64,000 nt of DNA from Ardenticatenaceae bacterium. Lineage in GTDB: Bacteria > Chloroflexota > Anaerolineae > Promineifilales > Promineifilaceae. Positions 1-8,461 of this stretch are shown one piece after another; positions within the stretch are counted from its first letter, which is position 1, and each line of letters starts with the position of its first letter. Location of the stretch: assembly GCA_020634245.1 (NCBI GenBank), contig JACKCC010000014.1, positions 1-64,000 of the forward strand, in the 5' to 3' direction. A model generated the notes under the pieces. The model had not been told where the DNA came from, made no database searches, and was given only the letters and a program-made list of their open reading frames with translations. The position numbers and the translations under genes are program-made.

Positions 1-265
1 GTAAGAGAACATTCAATGATGAACCCCACCAATTAAATGAGCTGTAATTGGGATGATGATTAAGCCCTGTGTAGTATTGCGAGAAGCCATTGCTTCCAGC
101 AAAGAAAGCACCATAGTGCGGTTCATACCACGGATCCCAAAAGGCTAACTTGACATCGTACGCTGTTGTCACATAAGCATGGACTGGTTTTACGGGTTGA
201 AGCATAGTGACAGTGCCAACGAGAAGACCCAAGACAATCATGATAAACATAAGCTTCTGTTTCAT
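1..265 (-). CDS. Secreted protein of unknown function, C-terminus outside window
   Basis: An ATG at 263-265 (minus strand) is preceded by a good ribosome site (AAGGGAG) and opens a frame without stops to the window edge, 88 codons. The protein begins with Lys-Gln-Lys, a hydrophobic stretch of about 15 residues and an Ala-type cleavage region (about residues 28-30), which is a typical Sec signal peptide. The rest is rich in Tyr, Trp, Phe, Asn and His. I recognise no family. The truncation is only the window edge. Export is well supported by the signal peptide; function is unknown. Confidence 0.7.
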   Translation of the reverse strand, partial: MKQKLMFIMIVLGLLVGTVTMLQPVKPVHAYVTTAYDVKLAFWDPWYEPHYGAFFAGSNGFSQYYTGLNHHPNYSSFNWWGSSLNVLL

Positions 266-423
266 TTTATCTCCCTTGAATCAATCACTTGATTAAGTCG
301 ATTTAATGGCTGGTTTGAAGGTTGTGGTGGCATTTAAGAAAGTTGTGACATCACGTTCTCCAAGATAAATGATTAGAATTTACGCGTCAATTAGGGCTTT
401 ACCTATTTGGTGTAGGGAAATTC

Positions 424-1056
424 CTACACCAAGCCGCTGCGCACTGCCCAAACGGCCGTTTCCACTCGTGATCTCACGCCCAGTTTTTCATATATTATTG
501 TCAGGCATTTTTCTATGGTTTTTACACTAATTTCCAATACCAGGGCAATTTCCCGGTTGGTTTTACCAACTGCTGTCAGGCGTATCACATCTAGCTCGCG
601 ATCGGTCAATCCGAAATCTTCTACCGGAACCGCCTCGTTACCCTTGTCAATTAGCTGTTCCAGTGCCGCCTGGCTAAACCAGATGTTGCCATCAGCAACT
701 GCATGAATGGCATTTACTATTTTTTCGGGCAGTTCAGTTTTATCTACGAAGCCCAGCACACCCACAGCAGCCAGGTCATGCACACAAGCGTCATCCCAAT
801 GATCGCTCATCGTCAGTACTTTTATCTGGGGGATATCCTGGTACAACATAGAGATTAATTCGGCAGATTGTGCTCCCAGTGTTTTCAAGTCCAGCAGCAC
901 AATATCGGGCTGAAATTCATGGTTCATCGCTAGAGCTTCTTGAGTGTAAAAAGCGGTTCCTACCACTTCGAAATCCGGGTCTGTTTGTAATATTGAATTG
1001 ATCTCCTCCCGTGAAACTGGATGCGCTTCAACAATTAGAATGCGAGTGTTTTTCAT
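424..1056 (-). CDS. NarL/LuxR-type response regulator
   Basis: A 210-residue cytoplasmic transcription regulator. Residues 1-120 form a receiver domain with the phospho-acceptor Asp56 (LLD), a Ser/Thr switch near residue 84 and Lys106 in FVDK. The usual acidic pair near the N-terminus is altered to Glu-Ala-His, so metal binding may differ from the norm. Residues about 148-207 form a LuxR-type helix-turn-helix (GLTDRELDVIRL, then NREIALVLEISVKTIEKCL). The start has GGGAG upstream. No histidine kinase lies next to it, so it is an orphan here; the neighbour at 1-265 is a secreted protein. Family is confident, regulon unknown. Confidence 0.9.
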   Translation of the reverse strand: MKNTRILIVEAHPVSREEINSILQTDPDFEVVGTAFYTQEALAMNHEFQPDIVLLDLKTLGAQSAELISMLYQDIPQIKVLTMSDHWDDACVHDLAAVGVLGFVDKTELPEKIVNAIHAVADGNIWFSQAALEQLIDKGNEAVPVEDFGLTDRELDVIRLTAVGKTNREIALVLEISVKTIEKCLTIIYEKLGVRSRVETAVWAVRSGLV

Positions 1057-1181
1057 TATACTCCCTCAATTTATTTTCTCCGGCAATCTTGGCAACGTTG
1101 TTTTTGGCTGAGGACATTAAACGTGCAGGATGTAATTTATATACCCTCCCCCCCCTAAAGTTGTCAAGCCAGTGTTGGGAT

Positions 1182-1335
1182 GGCACTGGGTCCGTTGAAT
1201 GGGATTGGCCGTAAATCACTCATTTTGCGGCGTTTTTTCCAGCTCGATTTGGGCGATTTTCACGAGTAACCATACCATTGCGTGATGGCGAAAAAGTTAC
1301 CGTGAAATCAAATCCCATAGAACAGACCCAGTGCC
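1182..1335. mobile_element. MITE-like element with 25-bp inverted repeats and 8-bp target duplication
   Basis: Positions 1182-1206 and 1311-1335 are inverted copies of each other with 22 of 25 bases matching (outer end GGCACTGGGTC). The element is flanked on both sides by the identical octamer GTTGGGAT (1174-1181 and 1336-1343). A 154-bp unit with terminal inverted repeats and an 8-bp target duplication, and no coding capacity, is the structure of a miniature inverted-repeat transposable element. The 8-bp duplication and GGC outer end match the IS1595-like element 60 bp away, so an IS1595-family transposase may mobilise it (inference). Confidence 0.75.
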
Positions 1336-1403
1336 GTTGGGATAGCGTAGGAAAAAACTCATCCGGTTTTAACAATTGACCATTTGCTAGTCGTAACTAT
1401 ATT

Positions 1404-2377
1404 GGCTCATGTTTAGAACTAGTGCAAACGAACGATAGAAGCGATGAATTTGGGAGATACACATTTCTGATTGACGGCAAATTCATGAATGGCAACGTAG
1501 CCGGGCAGGTGCTTTTTGTGGACCCCGCGAAAAGGCCGCAAGAAATTGCGTAATCCTGTCCAACCGCCTTCATTAGAATTCACATGAACCTCACGGATTC
1601 CATCACCATCATCATCTCGCGCCCATTCGTTTTGACTATGACAGACGGTGTAACGGATACGTTTGAGCCGATTGTAACTGTCATACTCGTCTGTGTATAA
1701 GGTAGCATCAGCTTTGGTAAACTTCTCGACAAAAGGACACAATGTGACCCCTTGGGTGTTGGGCACCACGCGGATACGCACTTGCCGTGATTGGCGACCA
1801 ATGACTGCACAAACCGGCGGCCGGTCATTGGTGTATGTGCCTCGGCCGCGCCGTTTGTTGGCGCGACGACGGGGCGGGTCATCTGGGTCACCATGCCATT
1901 CACCTTTTTTCCCCCGCATTTTGGAACATCTCGTCGGTTTCTACTTCTTCATCTTCCAGTGGGGTTTCTGGTTGTTCTATTTCGGCGTTGGCTTGCAACT
2001 GATGTCGTACTTCCGTCGCTGTTGTGCGGCTGATACGCAATTCCCGGGCCAACTGTGCCGTCGGTTTCCCCTGACAAACGCCTCGGATAAACAAGACCGT
2101 TTGCTCTGGGCGAAAATAACGGCCTTCAAAGACCGTATTGCTGTACAAGTTGTAGATGCCTTTGCATTCCTGACAACGGTACACATCGAGGTCGCTCTTT
2201 TGGGTACGGCGAAACCAGCGACCTTGCTCCAATGACGCCCCGCAATGGGGACATTTCAGGCCATCAGGATGAAAATATGTTTCTATCCATGCCTCGCAGG
2301 AAGCGCGGTCCATTAGGTCAACAATTGGAAAGTCCATATTGGCTATTTTACCCGATCACTTGTACTAAACATGAGCC
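1404..2377 (-). mobile_element. IS1595-like insertion sequence, 974 bp
   Basis: The ends carry a 13-bp perfect inverted repeat, GGCTCATGTTTAG at 1404-1416 and its complement at 2365-2377, extending to 19 of 21 bases. The direct repeat ACTATATT at 1396-1403 and 2378-2385 is an 8-bp target duplication, the length known for the IS1595 family. Inside is one transposase gene in two frames. Before insertion the target would have read TTGACC (1376-1381), 16 bp, TATATT, a plausible promoter for the HD-domain gene at 2493; the insertion falls at its -10 hexamer. Confidence 0.9.
1419..2337 (-). pseudogene. IS1595-family (ISXO2-like) transposase, split by a frameshift
   Basis: The first part (2337 down to about 1905) has a zinc ribbon (CPHCG ... 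CQECKG), a helix-turn-helix and the first catalytic Asp in ETDEMF. The second part (1919 down to 1419) holds the rest of the ISXO2-like DDE/DDN domain: TLYTDEYDSY with the second Asp and HVNSNEG with the last catalytic region. Together they give about 305 residues, normal for the family. The join lies at a G5A6 run near 1905-1915 and needs a +1 shift, which is not the usual -1 slippage of insertion sequences. It is therefore more likely a mutation or base-calling error than programmed frameshifting. Confidence 0.82.
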
Positions 2378-2492
2378 ACTATATTTGTGGGTGTGAAATT
2401 TCTCAGCCCTGATACCTGTTGCCGATTGAAGCTGTCAGAGCGCCCCAAAAACAGGGTAGCACGAAACAAAATTGTTGGATAGAGTCCGCCCC

Positions 2493-3095
2493 ATGAGTTA
2501 TGCAATTCCTAACCAACGATTGGCCCAACAAATCCAGTTCATCCTGGAAGTCGACAAACTGAAAAACGTTGTCCGCCGCACCTACGTCAGCGGCGCGGCG
2601 CGGCGCGAAAATTCGGCCGAACACAGTTGGCAGTTAGCCCTGATGGCCCTGACCCTGGCCGAACACGCTAACGAACCGGTAGACACGGCCCAGGTCATGA
2701 AAATGGTCATCATCCACGACATCGTGGAGATTGACGCCGGAGACACCTACTTTTTCGACGATGCCGGAACGGCCGATAAGGCCGAGCGGGAGCAAAAAGC
2801 TGCCGAGCGCATCTTCGGCTTGCTGCCGGCCGACCAGGCCGTCGAACTGCACCAATTATGGGATGAATTTGAAGCCCGTGAGACGCCGGAAGCCCGCTTT
2901 GCCAATGCCATTGACCGGGTTATGCCCCTGCTGCTCAATTACGAAACGCGGGGAAAATCCTGGCGGGAGAATGGCATCAGCAATGAGCAGATTTTGCCGC
3001 GCATGGCCCACGTCGCCGACGGCTCAGAGGCGATCTGGCAGTTGATCCAGTCAATTGTGACCGCTGCTACGGCGGAAGGCTACCTGTCGGATTGA
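2493..3095 (+). CDS. HD-domain phosphohydrolase, YfbR-like 5'-nucleotidase family
   Basis: A 200-residue cytoplasmic metal-dependent phosphohydrolase. Metal ligands of the HD fold are visible: His44 (EHSW), His75-Asp76 (IIHDIVEIDAGD) and a later Asp in AIDRVMP. In the family these bind a divalent metal and remove phosphate from deoxynucleoside monophosphates; the exact substrate here is unknown. ATG at 2493 is preferred over an upstream TTG at 2472 because homologous proteins begin near the MSYAIPN segment, though no strong ribosome site is visible. Its promoter may have been disturbed by the IS element ending at 2377. The end overlaps the convergent SH3 gene by 16 bases. Confidence 0.85.
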   Translation: MSYAIPNQRLAQQIQFILEVDKLKNVVRRTYVSGAARRENSAEHSWQLALMALTLAEHANEPVDTAQVMKMVIIHDIVEIDAGDTYFFDDAGTADKAEREQKAAERIFGLLPADQAVELHQLWDEFEARETPEARFANAIDRVMPLLLNYETRGKSWRENGISNEQILPRMAHVADGSEAIWQLIQSIVTAATAEGYLSD

Positions 3096-3448
3096 AGCGG
3101 CTGCAAAACCTTGAGCGGAACCCAGCCGTTTTGACCGGATTGGTTGGTACACCAGAGCCAGCCGCTTTCTTGGTGTACGGCCGGGACCACATCCCCCACT
3201 TTCACCGTCAATTCTGTTGATTCGTAGTCGTGGAGGATACGGCCGTCGCCGCCCAAATACGCTTCTGGAACCCAACGACTCTCACCGGCCGCATTCGTAC
3301 ACCAAACCCAGCCCGGCCACTCATCGTCGCGGCGGCCGATTTGCACTGTTTCACCTTTTTTGAGGAAAAAAGGTTCGGTATAGGGTGAGTCATAATCGGC
3401 GATGACCTGATAGTGATGTCTAACCTGCTTCAACCTTGAATCTCCCAT
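3080..3448 (-). CDS. Small protein with two SH3-like domains
   Basis: A 122-residue protein made of two tandem SH3-like repeats, about residues 10-62 and 64-117. Each has the pattern Tyr-Asp/Glu-Ser, a GD/GE turn, then Gly-Trp-x-Trp-Cys-Thr-Asn and a final GWVP or RWVP strand. There is no signal peptide, so a cytoplasmic role is likely. Such bacterial SH3-like proteins usually bind peptides or sugars, but no partner is evident. It overlaps the upstream membrane-protein gene by 29 bases and is probably co-translated with it. Fold is well supported; function is unknown. Confidence 0.75.
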   Translation of the reverse strand: MGDSRLKQVRHHYQVIADYDSPYTEPFFLKKGETVQIGRRDDEWPGWVWCTNAAGESRWVPEAYLGGDGRILHDYESTELTVKVGDVVPAVHQESGWLWCTNQSGQNGWVPLKVLQPLQSDR

Positions 3449-3854
3449 CAGAAGCCTGTTCTAACCGGCCCGCCAACTGGCGCGAGATGTACATCGGCAC
3501 GCCCTCAGCCCGGTAAAAGCGCAGTTCAACACTGAACGGACGCGATTGGGCAGTGATGTCTTCCCAGGGGATGGATAATGGCGGATTGCCAGGGCGGAAC
3601 ATGACAAAAACCGATAAATGCAGCGCCTGGCTGTCGGCGCACACGCGCAGGATACCGCTGTAGTTGGAACTCCAGCGGAAGCGGGCGCTTTGCAGCGACC
3701 AGCAGGATTCGTTGAAAGGAATACGTGACGGGTAAACATCGGCCAGCTTGCTCCAGCCGCTAAGCTGGGCAACCAACCAGACGATGGCCATCCAAAACAG
3801 GGCAAAAGCAACGATGCTGCCCAGGATAATTGTGATTGTCTGCAAACTTTCCAT
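3420..3854 (-). CDS. Single-pass membrane protein of unknown function
   Basis: ATG at 3852-3854 has AAGGA a few bases upstream and is preferred over an in-frame ATG at 3875. The 144-residue product begins with one strong membrane segment (about residues 6-30) and continues as a soluble domain containing SFN-type and WEDI motifs. I do not recognise the family. It overlaps the SH3-like gene downstream, which suggests that the two act together, perhaps with the soluble part on the cytoplasmic side; this is inference. Confidence 0.65.
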   Translation of the reverse strand: MESLQTITIILGSIVAFALFWMAIVWLVAQLSGWSKLADVYPSRIPFNESCWSLQSARFRWSSNYSGILRVCADSQALHLSVFVMFRPGNPPLSIPWEDITAQSRPFSVELRFYRAEGVPMYISRQLAGRLEQASDGRFKVEAG

Positions 3855-3878
3855 ATAAATCCTTGTTGTCGTCACAAG

Positions 3879-3925
3879 TCATGAAGTCATGCGTCACTAA
3901 TGACGTATGATGCATGACTTCATGA
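3879..3925. repeat. Inverted repeat built from ATGACGCATGACTT words
   Basis: The stretch contains two arms, GTCATGAAGTCATGCGTCA and its near complement TGACGTATGATGCATGACTTCATGA. The same words return at 11043-11105 and, in part, at 7626-7650. It lies between the starts and ends of minus-strand genes and has no T-run, so it is not a standard terminator. Confidence 0.7.
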
Positions 3926-4711
3926 ACCAGCATCCGATTTTTTACTCCGCTTGCCCCAGGCCGTTTTCATTTCTTGCCGGGAAAAGGCGAAAAAATCACG
4001 TAATAACTGCCGGAAATTGGCCCTTTCCTGCGTCCAGCCCTGCCAGGGGCGGGAAAGGCCGGGGTTGTCTAATGTTTCCACAAAAATGGCGGCAATGCCA
4101 ATGGTCAAGTAGATGTCTTTGAAGTCGGCGGAAACGACATGGGGCAGGCAGATGAAATCAACGATGTGGCCGCGCAGGGGCATTTCCACCAGCCAACTGC
4201 CCAGCCCGGCAAAAAAGCCCAGGAAGGCCACGTCAGCCCACAGGCTGGACCGCTGATGAGCAATGTAGTAACGGTAGCCAAACCAGGAAAAAATCAACAA
4301 CAGGAAGGCCATGATGCCTAATGGGATGAGGCTGGTCATTGGCCGGTTGAACTGGCTGAGGATCCACGAACCATGAAAGTTGCAGTTGTGGGCCAGATTG
4401 AGCCAGCCGGTGATGAGGGGCACGGCCGTTCTAAACGGAATCGTCGCCGTCACCCATAATTTGATGGCCTGATCCAGCAGCGCCAGCCCGGCAGCCAGGG
4501 CCAGCAGCCACCCACCGCGAGCGATTTGTTTGATTTTGCGGCTGAGGGATTCCAGCAGGGCGGCGACCAGGTAAAAAAACAGCAGCGGATAGGCAACCAC
4601 CAGTGCCTGCTGGCGGCTGCTAATGCCGCCTTGCAGGGCGGTGATGAGGAAAAACAGCAGCCACTCAATCAGGAAAATCAGTTTGTTACGGGTGGGTCGC
4701 AGGAAGCTCAT
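3920..4711 (-). CDS. Signal peptidase II-like (LspA) membrane aspartyl peptidase
   Basis: A 263-residue, six-helix membrane protein. Its C-terminal half follows LspA: DQAIKLWV, NLAHNCNFHGSW, then GHIVDF and SADFKDIYLTIG. The two catalytic Asp residues of the family correspond to the Asp in VDF and the Asp in KDI, both present. The usual NxxDR motif is replaced by Trp-Leu-Val-Glu-Met, and there is an extra N-terminal pair of membrane segments (total length is about 100 residues above typical LspA). It may be a divergent paralogue rather than the main lipoprotein signal peptidase. An ATAAGG site precedes the start. Confidence 0.75.
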   Translation of the reverse strand: MSFLRPTRNKLIFLIEWLLFFLITALQGGISSRQQALVVAYPLLFFYLVAALLESLSRKIKQIARGGWLLALAAGLALLDQAIKLWVTATIPFRTAVPLITGWLNLAHNCNFHGSWILSQFNRPMTSLIPLGIMAFLLLIFSWFGYRYYIAHQRSSLWADVAFLGFFAGLGSWLVEMPLRGHIVDFICLPHVVSADFKDIYLTIGIAAIFVETLDNPGLSRPWQGWTQERANFRQLLRDFFAFSRQEMKTAWGKRSKKSDAGS

Positions 4712-4716
4712 TAACC

Positions 4717-5544
4717 TTATCCTGCCTGCAAATGTTTGAGGATGGTTTGGGCGATGAGCGACGGCCGTTCCATCGTCAACATATGCCCCGTATCAGGAAT
4801 CTCGATAAAGGTGGCCGCCGGCTGTAACGCCTGCCACAACTGCCAGGCGGCGGGCATGATTGTGTCTGATTCAGCGGCGCGGAGGGCCAACGTGGGCTGC
4901 GTCACTTGCGGCAAATGTTCCCACACGTGCAGCGGCGGATGGGCGTAAACGCGGGCTTCCCATTCACGGGGGAAGCTCAAAACAAATTCTCCCGAACCAT
5001 CGGTGCGCGTAGCATGGTTGACATAATCCCACAACGCATCGTCGGAAAAACGGCGGAAGACGGATTTGTCCCGGAAGCGGTCGAAGGCTTCCTGGCGGCC
5101 AGCCCAGCGATTTCGCCGGTTTTGGGCGACGCGCACCAATGGCAGTTTGTACGCGCCGTCAGGATTGGCGGCGGCCATTTTTAGCAGTTCCGGCGGCAGA
5201 AAGACGGGTTCGATGAGGATGAGTTGGCGGAAGAGAGACGGCCGTTTCACTGCCGCGTACATCGTTGCCACCCCACCCAGCGAATGGCCGACACCAATGA
5301 CGTTTTCCAGCCCTTCTTGCTCGAAAAAGCGAATCAAATCATCGGCCAGCAGTTCCCAACTGGTTAATTCTGCGGGATTGCTGTTGGGCCATAACGGCCG
5401 TTGCTCAATAGCCAGCACCCGAAAATGAGGCGTCAAATCTTCGATGAACTGGCGGTAGCAGCCAGGCGGGTAGGCGTTGGCATGGGCAAAATGCAGCAGC
5501 GGCCCATTCCCGCCAAAATCAATGAAAGGGATTTGAGAATTCAA
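4717..5544 (-). CDS. Alpha/beta-hydrolase
   Basis: A 275-residue alpha/beta-hydrolase. The catalytic triad can be read: nucleophile Ser in GHSLGG (about residue 97), Asp in AESDTIMP and His in DTGHML near the end. An HANAYPP segment near the N-terminus is the usual oxyanion-hole region. No signal peptide. Substrate cannot be told from sequence; esterase or lipase-like activity on small hydrophobic esters is common for this group. It lies 5 bases upstream of the LspA-like gene on the same strand, so the two are probably co-transcribed. Confidence 0.88.
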   Translation of the reverse strand: MNSQIPFIDFGGNGPLLHFAHANAYPPGCYRQFIEDLTPHFRVLAIEQRPLWPNSNPAELTSWELLADDLIRFFEQEGLENVIGVGHSLGGVATMYAAVKRPSLFRQLILIEPVFLPPELLKMAAANPDGAYKLPLVRVAQNRRNRWAGRQEAFDRFRDKSVFRRFSDDALWDYVNHATRTDGSGEFVLSFPREWEARVYAHPPLHVWEHLPQVTQPTLALRAAESDTIMPAAWQLWQALQPAATFIEIPDTGHMLTMERPSLIAQTILKHLQAG

Positions 5545-5666
5545 TAATTTTCTCCGTGTCGCGGGGATTAGGGGAAAAAATCTTGAAATCTCCTAATCCC
5601 CGCTATGTTTGACTAATCTTACCACGAAACGGTTGCCGGGCGGGCAACGGCCGTTACAATTCCATC

Positions 5667-6317
5667 ATGAGTAATCGTTATCCCATCCCCGCCACCGAAA
5701 CGCGAGCCGAAATCGAAGTCAAAAATTCGCGCTTTATCGCTACTGCTGCCCCGGTTTTCAGCGTCGATGAGGCCAAAGAATTCATCAAGCGCATTAAGCA
5801 GGAATTCAGCGACGCCTCGCATAATGTGCCTGCGTTTGTCGTCGGTTTTGGCCCATCGGTGACTGCCCACTGCAACGACGATGGCGAACCATCGGGCACA
5901 GCCGGGCGGCCAGCGCTGGCCGTGCTGCAAGGCAGCGGCCTGGGCGACGTGGCTGTGGTGGTGACGCGCTACTTCGGCGGCACGAAGTTGGGAACCGGCG
6001 GCCTGGTGCGGGCCTATGGTGATGCGGTCAAAGCGGTGCTGGACGTACTGCCCCGTGCCGAGAAGGTGCCGACGCATACGGTGATGCTGGCGCTGCCTTA
6101 CACTTTGTTTGAGCGGGTGAAATTGTTGGTGGCGGATTGGAACGGCCGTATCCTTGATGAAACCTTCGCTGCCGACATCACTTTGACCATTCAATTTGTG
6201 GTCGAAAAATTCCCCGGTTTCCAGGAAGCGCTAACCGAACTCTCGCACGGCAGCCTGACAGCGGAAATTGTTGTGGCCAATGAAGAGACGATTATGCCGT
6301 TGCAAGGTGGCGAGTAA
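5667..6317 (+). CDS. yigZ: YigZ/IMPACT-family protein
   Basis: A 216-residue cytoplasmic protein of the YigZ family, related to eukaryotic IMPACT. The signature NDDGEPSGTAGRP and TRYFGGTKLGTGGL is clear in the N-terminal UPF0029 domain (about 17-125). The C-terminal half matches the DUF1949 ferredoxin-like domain. The family is linked to ribosome or translation stress and possible proline dipeptidase moonlighting, but its reaction is not settled. The gene is single on the plus strand, with divergent minus-strand neighbour at 5544. Confidence 0.92.
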   Translation: MSNRYPIPATETRAEIEVKNSRFIATAAPVFSVDEAKEFIKRIKQEFSDASHNVPAFVVGFGPSVTAHCNDDGEPSGTAGRPALAVLQGSGLGDVAVVVTRYFGGTKLGTGGLVRAYGDAVKAVLDVLPRAEKVPTHTVMLALPYTLFERVKLLVADWNGRILDETFAADITLTIQFVVEKFPGFQEALTELSHGSLTAEIVVANEETIMPLQGGE

Positions 6318-6353
6318 GCGAGTGGATTTTTGTCGACTGTTGGCTGTTGACAG

Positions 6354-6710
6354 TTAGTTGTTCTCCAACGCCTGGCGCTGAGCTTTAGTTAACCCCTTGA
6401 CGACCAGATTGTAGGAATCGTCAATCATACGCAAGAACTCTTTTTGAGGGACCGAGCCATCCAGGGTGACAGTGTTCCAGTGTCTTTTGTTCAGGTGGTA
6501 GCCGGGACGAACGGCCGGGTAAATGTCGCGCAAAAACAAGGCTTCATCAGGGTTGCATTTAAGGCTGATGGTGAGGGGATCGGCTTCCCAGGCGACGAGG
6601 GCAAACATCTTGCCCATCACTTTGTAGACGAGCGCTTCCGGGCCAAACGGCCGTTCCTCCGTCGTTCCCTTTTTCGCCAATAAATACGTTTGCAATGTGG
6701 CCAGGTCCAT
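6354..6710 (-). CDS. MmcQ/YjbR family protein
   Basis: A 118-residue protein of the MmcQ/YjbR family (CyaY-like fold, proposed DNA-binding). Typical features are KVMGKMFAL, the LKCNPDEA segment and YHLNKRHWNTV followed by a C-terminal helix with SYNLVVKGL. ATG at 6708-6710 overlaps the stop of the upstream transporter gene by one base (TAATG), a sign of translational coupling. A longer open frame continues upstream to 7289 but has no relation to the family and lies over the transporter gene. Confidence 0.88.
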   Translation of the reverse strand: MDLATLQTYLLAKKGTTEERPFGPEALVYKVMGKMFALVAWEADPLTISLKCNPDEALFLRDIYPAVRPGYHLNKRHWNTVTLDGSVPQKEFLRMIDDSYNLVVKGLTKAQRQALENN

Positions 6711-7642
6711 TAAATTTCTCCTAACGATAGGTTTTGGGCCGGGGCTGGCTGGGTGGCAATCAGGATTATTAAGCCGCCGAAAATCAGCCCCACGCCCAAC
6801 AAGGCCACTCCCGTCAATTGTTCGCCCAGCAGGAAGACGCCCAGCAATCCGGCAGTCAGCGGTTCGGCCAGGGAGAGGGTGACGGCCGTTGCCACCGGAA
6901 CCCGCTTCAACCCCCGCGAAAACAAGGCATAGGCCGCCGCCGTCGCCAACAGCCCCAGGTGCAAGGCCACGGCCAGGCCGCGCGGCTGGGCCAGCCAAGT
7001 CAAATCGGTGGTGAATAACAGCGGCGACAGGAAAAGCGCGCCCAAAGTGAAGATAACGGCCGTTGCCGCATCCGGCGATTGTTTTTCCAGTACGCTTTTG
7101 CTGGCGACGGCGTAAGCCGCGTAAGCCAGACCCGCTCCCAAAGCCAGGACTACCCCTACGGCGTCCACGTGGATGGCGCTGCCGGCCGTGACCAGCAAAA
7201 AACAGCCCAGGATGGAAATGATGGTCGCCGTCAACCAGCGGGGTGACGGCCGTTCCCCGCGCACTAACATTCCCAGTAGACCGGCCCACACCGGCCCACT
7301 GCCAATCGTGACCACCGTGCCTACGGCCACACCGGTGCGGGCTACCCCGGCAAAAAAGAACGGCTGGTACGCGGCCATGCCCAGGGCGGCGACAAAAGTT
7401 GCCAGTTTAGGCCATTCCTGTCCCCGGCGCAGTGATTTACGGGCCGCAGCCAAACCGAGCAGAGCCAGACCGCCAATCGCCAGCCGCACTGCGCCAATGG
7501 CCAGCGAGTCTGTTCCGACCGGGGCAAATGCCTGAGCTGTTCCTGTCGTCCCCCACAGCACGGCAGCCGCGATGACCCATAGCGGGCCATATTTTATATT
7601 TGAGGTTTCCGGACTCATTGGAGTAGATGCGTCATGTGTCAT
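6710..7642 (-). CDS. EamA/DMT-family transporter
   Basis: A 310-residue protein with ten predicted membrane helices arranged as two EamA repeats (about residues 18-150 and 160-295), as in drug/metabolite transporters that export amino acids or other small metabolites. Visible marks are LWGTTGTAQA near the first helix and SLAEPLTAGLLGVFLLGE in the second repeat. The first eight residues are encoded by a dispersed repeat (GACGCATGACAC words), so the start at residue 9 (MSPET) is possible. It is coupled to the YjbR gene downstream. Substrate unknown. Confidence 0.88.
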   Translation of the reverse strand: MTHDASTPMSPETSNIKYGPLWVIAAAVLWGTTGTAQAFAPVGTDSLAIGAVRLAIGGLALLGLAAARKSLRRGQEWPKLATFVAALGMAAYQPFFFAGVARTGVAVGTVVTIGSGPVWAGLLGMLVRGERPSPRWLTATIISILGCFLLVTAGSAIHVDAVGVVLALGAGLAYAAYAVASKSVLEKQSPDAATAVIFTLGALFLSPLLFTTDLTWLAQPRGLAVALHLGLLATAAAYALFSRGLKRVPVATAVTLSLAEPLTAGLLGVFLLGEQLTGVALLGVGLIFGGLIILIATQPAPAQNLSLGEI

Positions 7643-7664
7643 TCATGTTCCATCGGGTTACGGA

Positions 7665-8294
7665 TCACGAATAAATTACCGAATAAGCAATCAGCCACTG
7701 TGCCGCCCAATAGGTGCTCAACACTACAACACGCGCCATTGCGAATTTTTGGCGAAAGCGGTCGTAGGCCAGAAAAGAGTCGGACGCGACAAACAGGGCT
7801 GCCCCCACCGCCGCCAGCAGCGTTCCGGCGGCGGGCAGCGCCGACCAGCGTCCCCAGGCCTGCCAGGCCATGGTCAAAATGGTCAGGATGTAGGCGATGA
7901 CCGGTACACGCATTTTGGCCAGTCCCGGAGCCAGGATGCGGTAAAAGATGAAGCCATAGGCGGCCAGTAAAATGAGCCAGATCGGAGCCGGGTGGAACCC
8001 ACTGTCGCTGACAAAGGCGACAATGTATACGAGGTGTCCGATCAGAAAGCTGACCAGCCCGGCGATGAAATATTTTGCGGGCAGCATCAAAAAGATGTCA
8101 CCGCCCAGGCAAAAGACCAGGCCGATGATAATGAGCCATTTGTAGAGCAACGGGGCGGCAGTTGGCCCGGTAAGCGCCATCCAGATGATGAGCAGCGTAG
8201 TGAGTGGCTTGAAAATGTATACCAGAGTGCGTTTGGGCTGGTACTCGCCGCCGATGGCCAGTACGGCCGTTACCAATGGCAGTAAAATTGTCAT
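7665..8294 (-). CDS. YhhN-family membrane protein, lysoplasmalogenase-like
   Basis: A 209-residue membrane protein with about eight hydrophobic helices. The FCLGGDIFLMLP and DSFLAYDRF segments carry the two conserved Asp residues of the YhhN/TMEM86 family, whose animal members hydrolyse lysoplasmalogens. ATG at 8292-8294 has a good AAGGAG and is chosen over an upstream ATG at 8336. Activity in bacteria is assumed from the family only. Confidence 0.85.
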   Translation of the reverse strand: MTILLPLVTAVLAIGGEYQPKRTLVYIFKPLTTLLIIWMALTGPTAAPLLYKWLIIIGLVFCLGGDIFLMLPAKYFIAGLVSFLIGHLVYIVAFVSDSGFHPAPIWLILLAAYGFIFYRILAPGLAKMRVPVIAYILTILTMAWQAWGRWSALPAAGTLLAAVGAALFVASDSFLAYDRFRQKFAMARVVVLSTYWAAQWLIAYSVIYS

Positions 8295-8461
8295 CGTCAC
8301 TCCTTTCAAGTCAACATAATCTCGTTTGGGGTGCAAATATAGCGGAAACGGCCGTTTTGCCCAACAATTCTTCTCAGCTTAACAACACATAAACGTAAGT
8401 CCTAAATTCAGAATACCACATACAATAAATACCGTGCGAATTATGCAAATGGGGAACGAAT

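Noticed and set aside
1900..1919. Programmed -1 frameshift in the IS1595 transposase
   Set aside because: The required shift is +1 and no slippery heptamer is in the correct phase; mutation or read error is more likely.
6711..7289. Long N-terminal extension of the YjbR protein
   Set aside because: The extension is an out-of-frame reading of the EamA gene; the true start is the coupled ATG at 6710.
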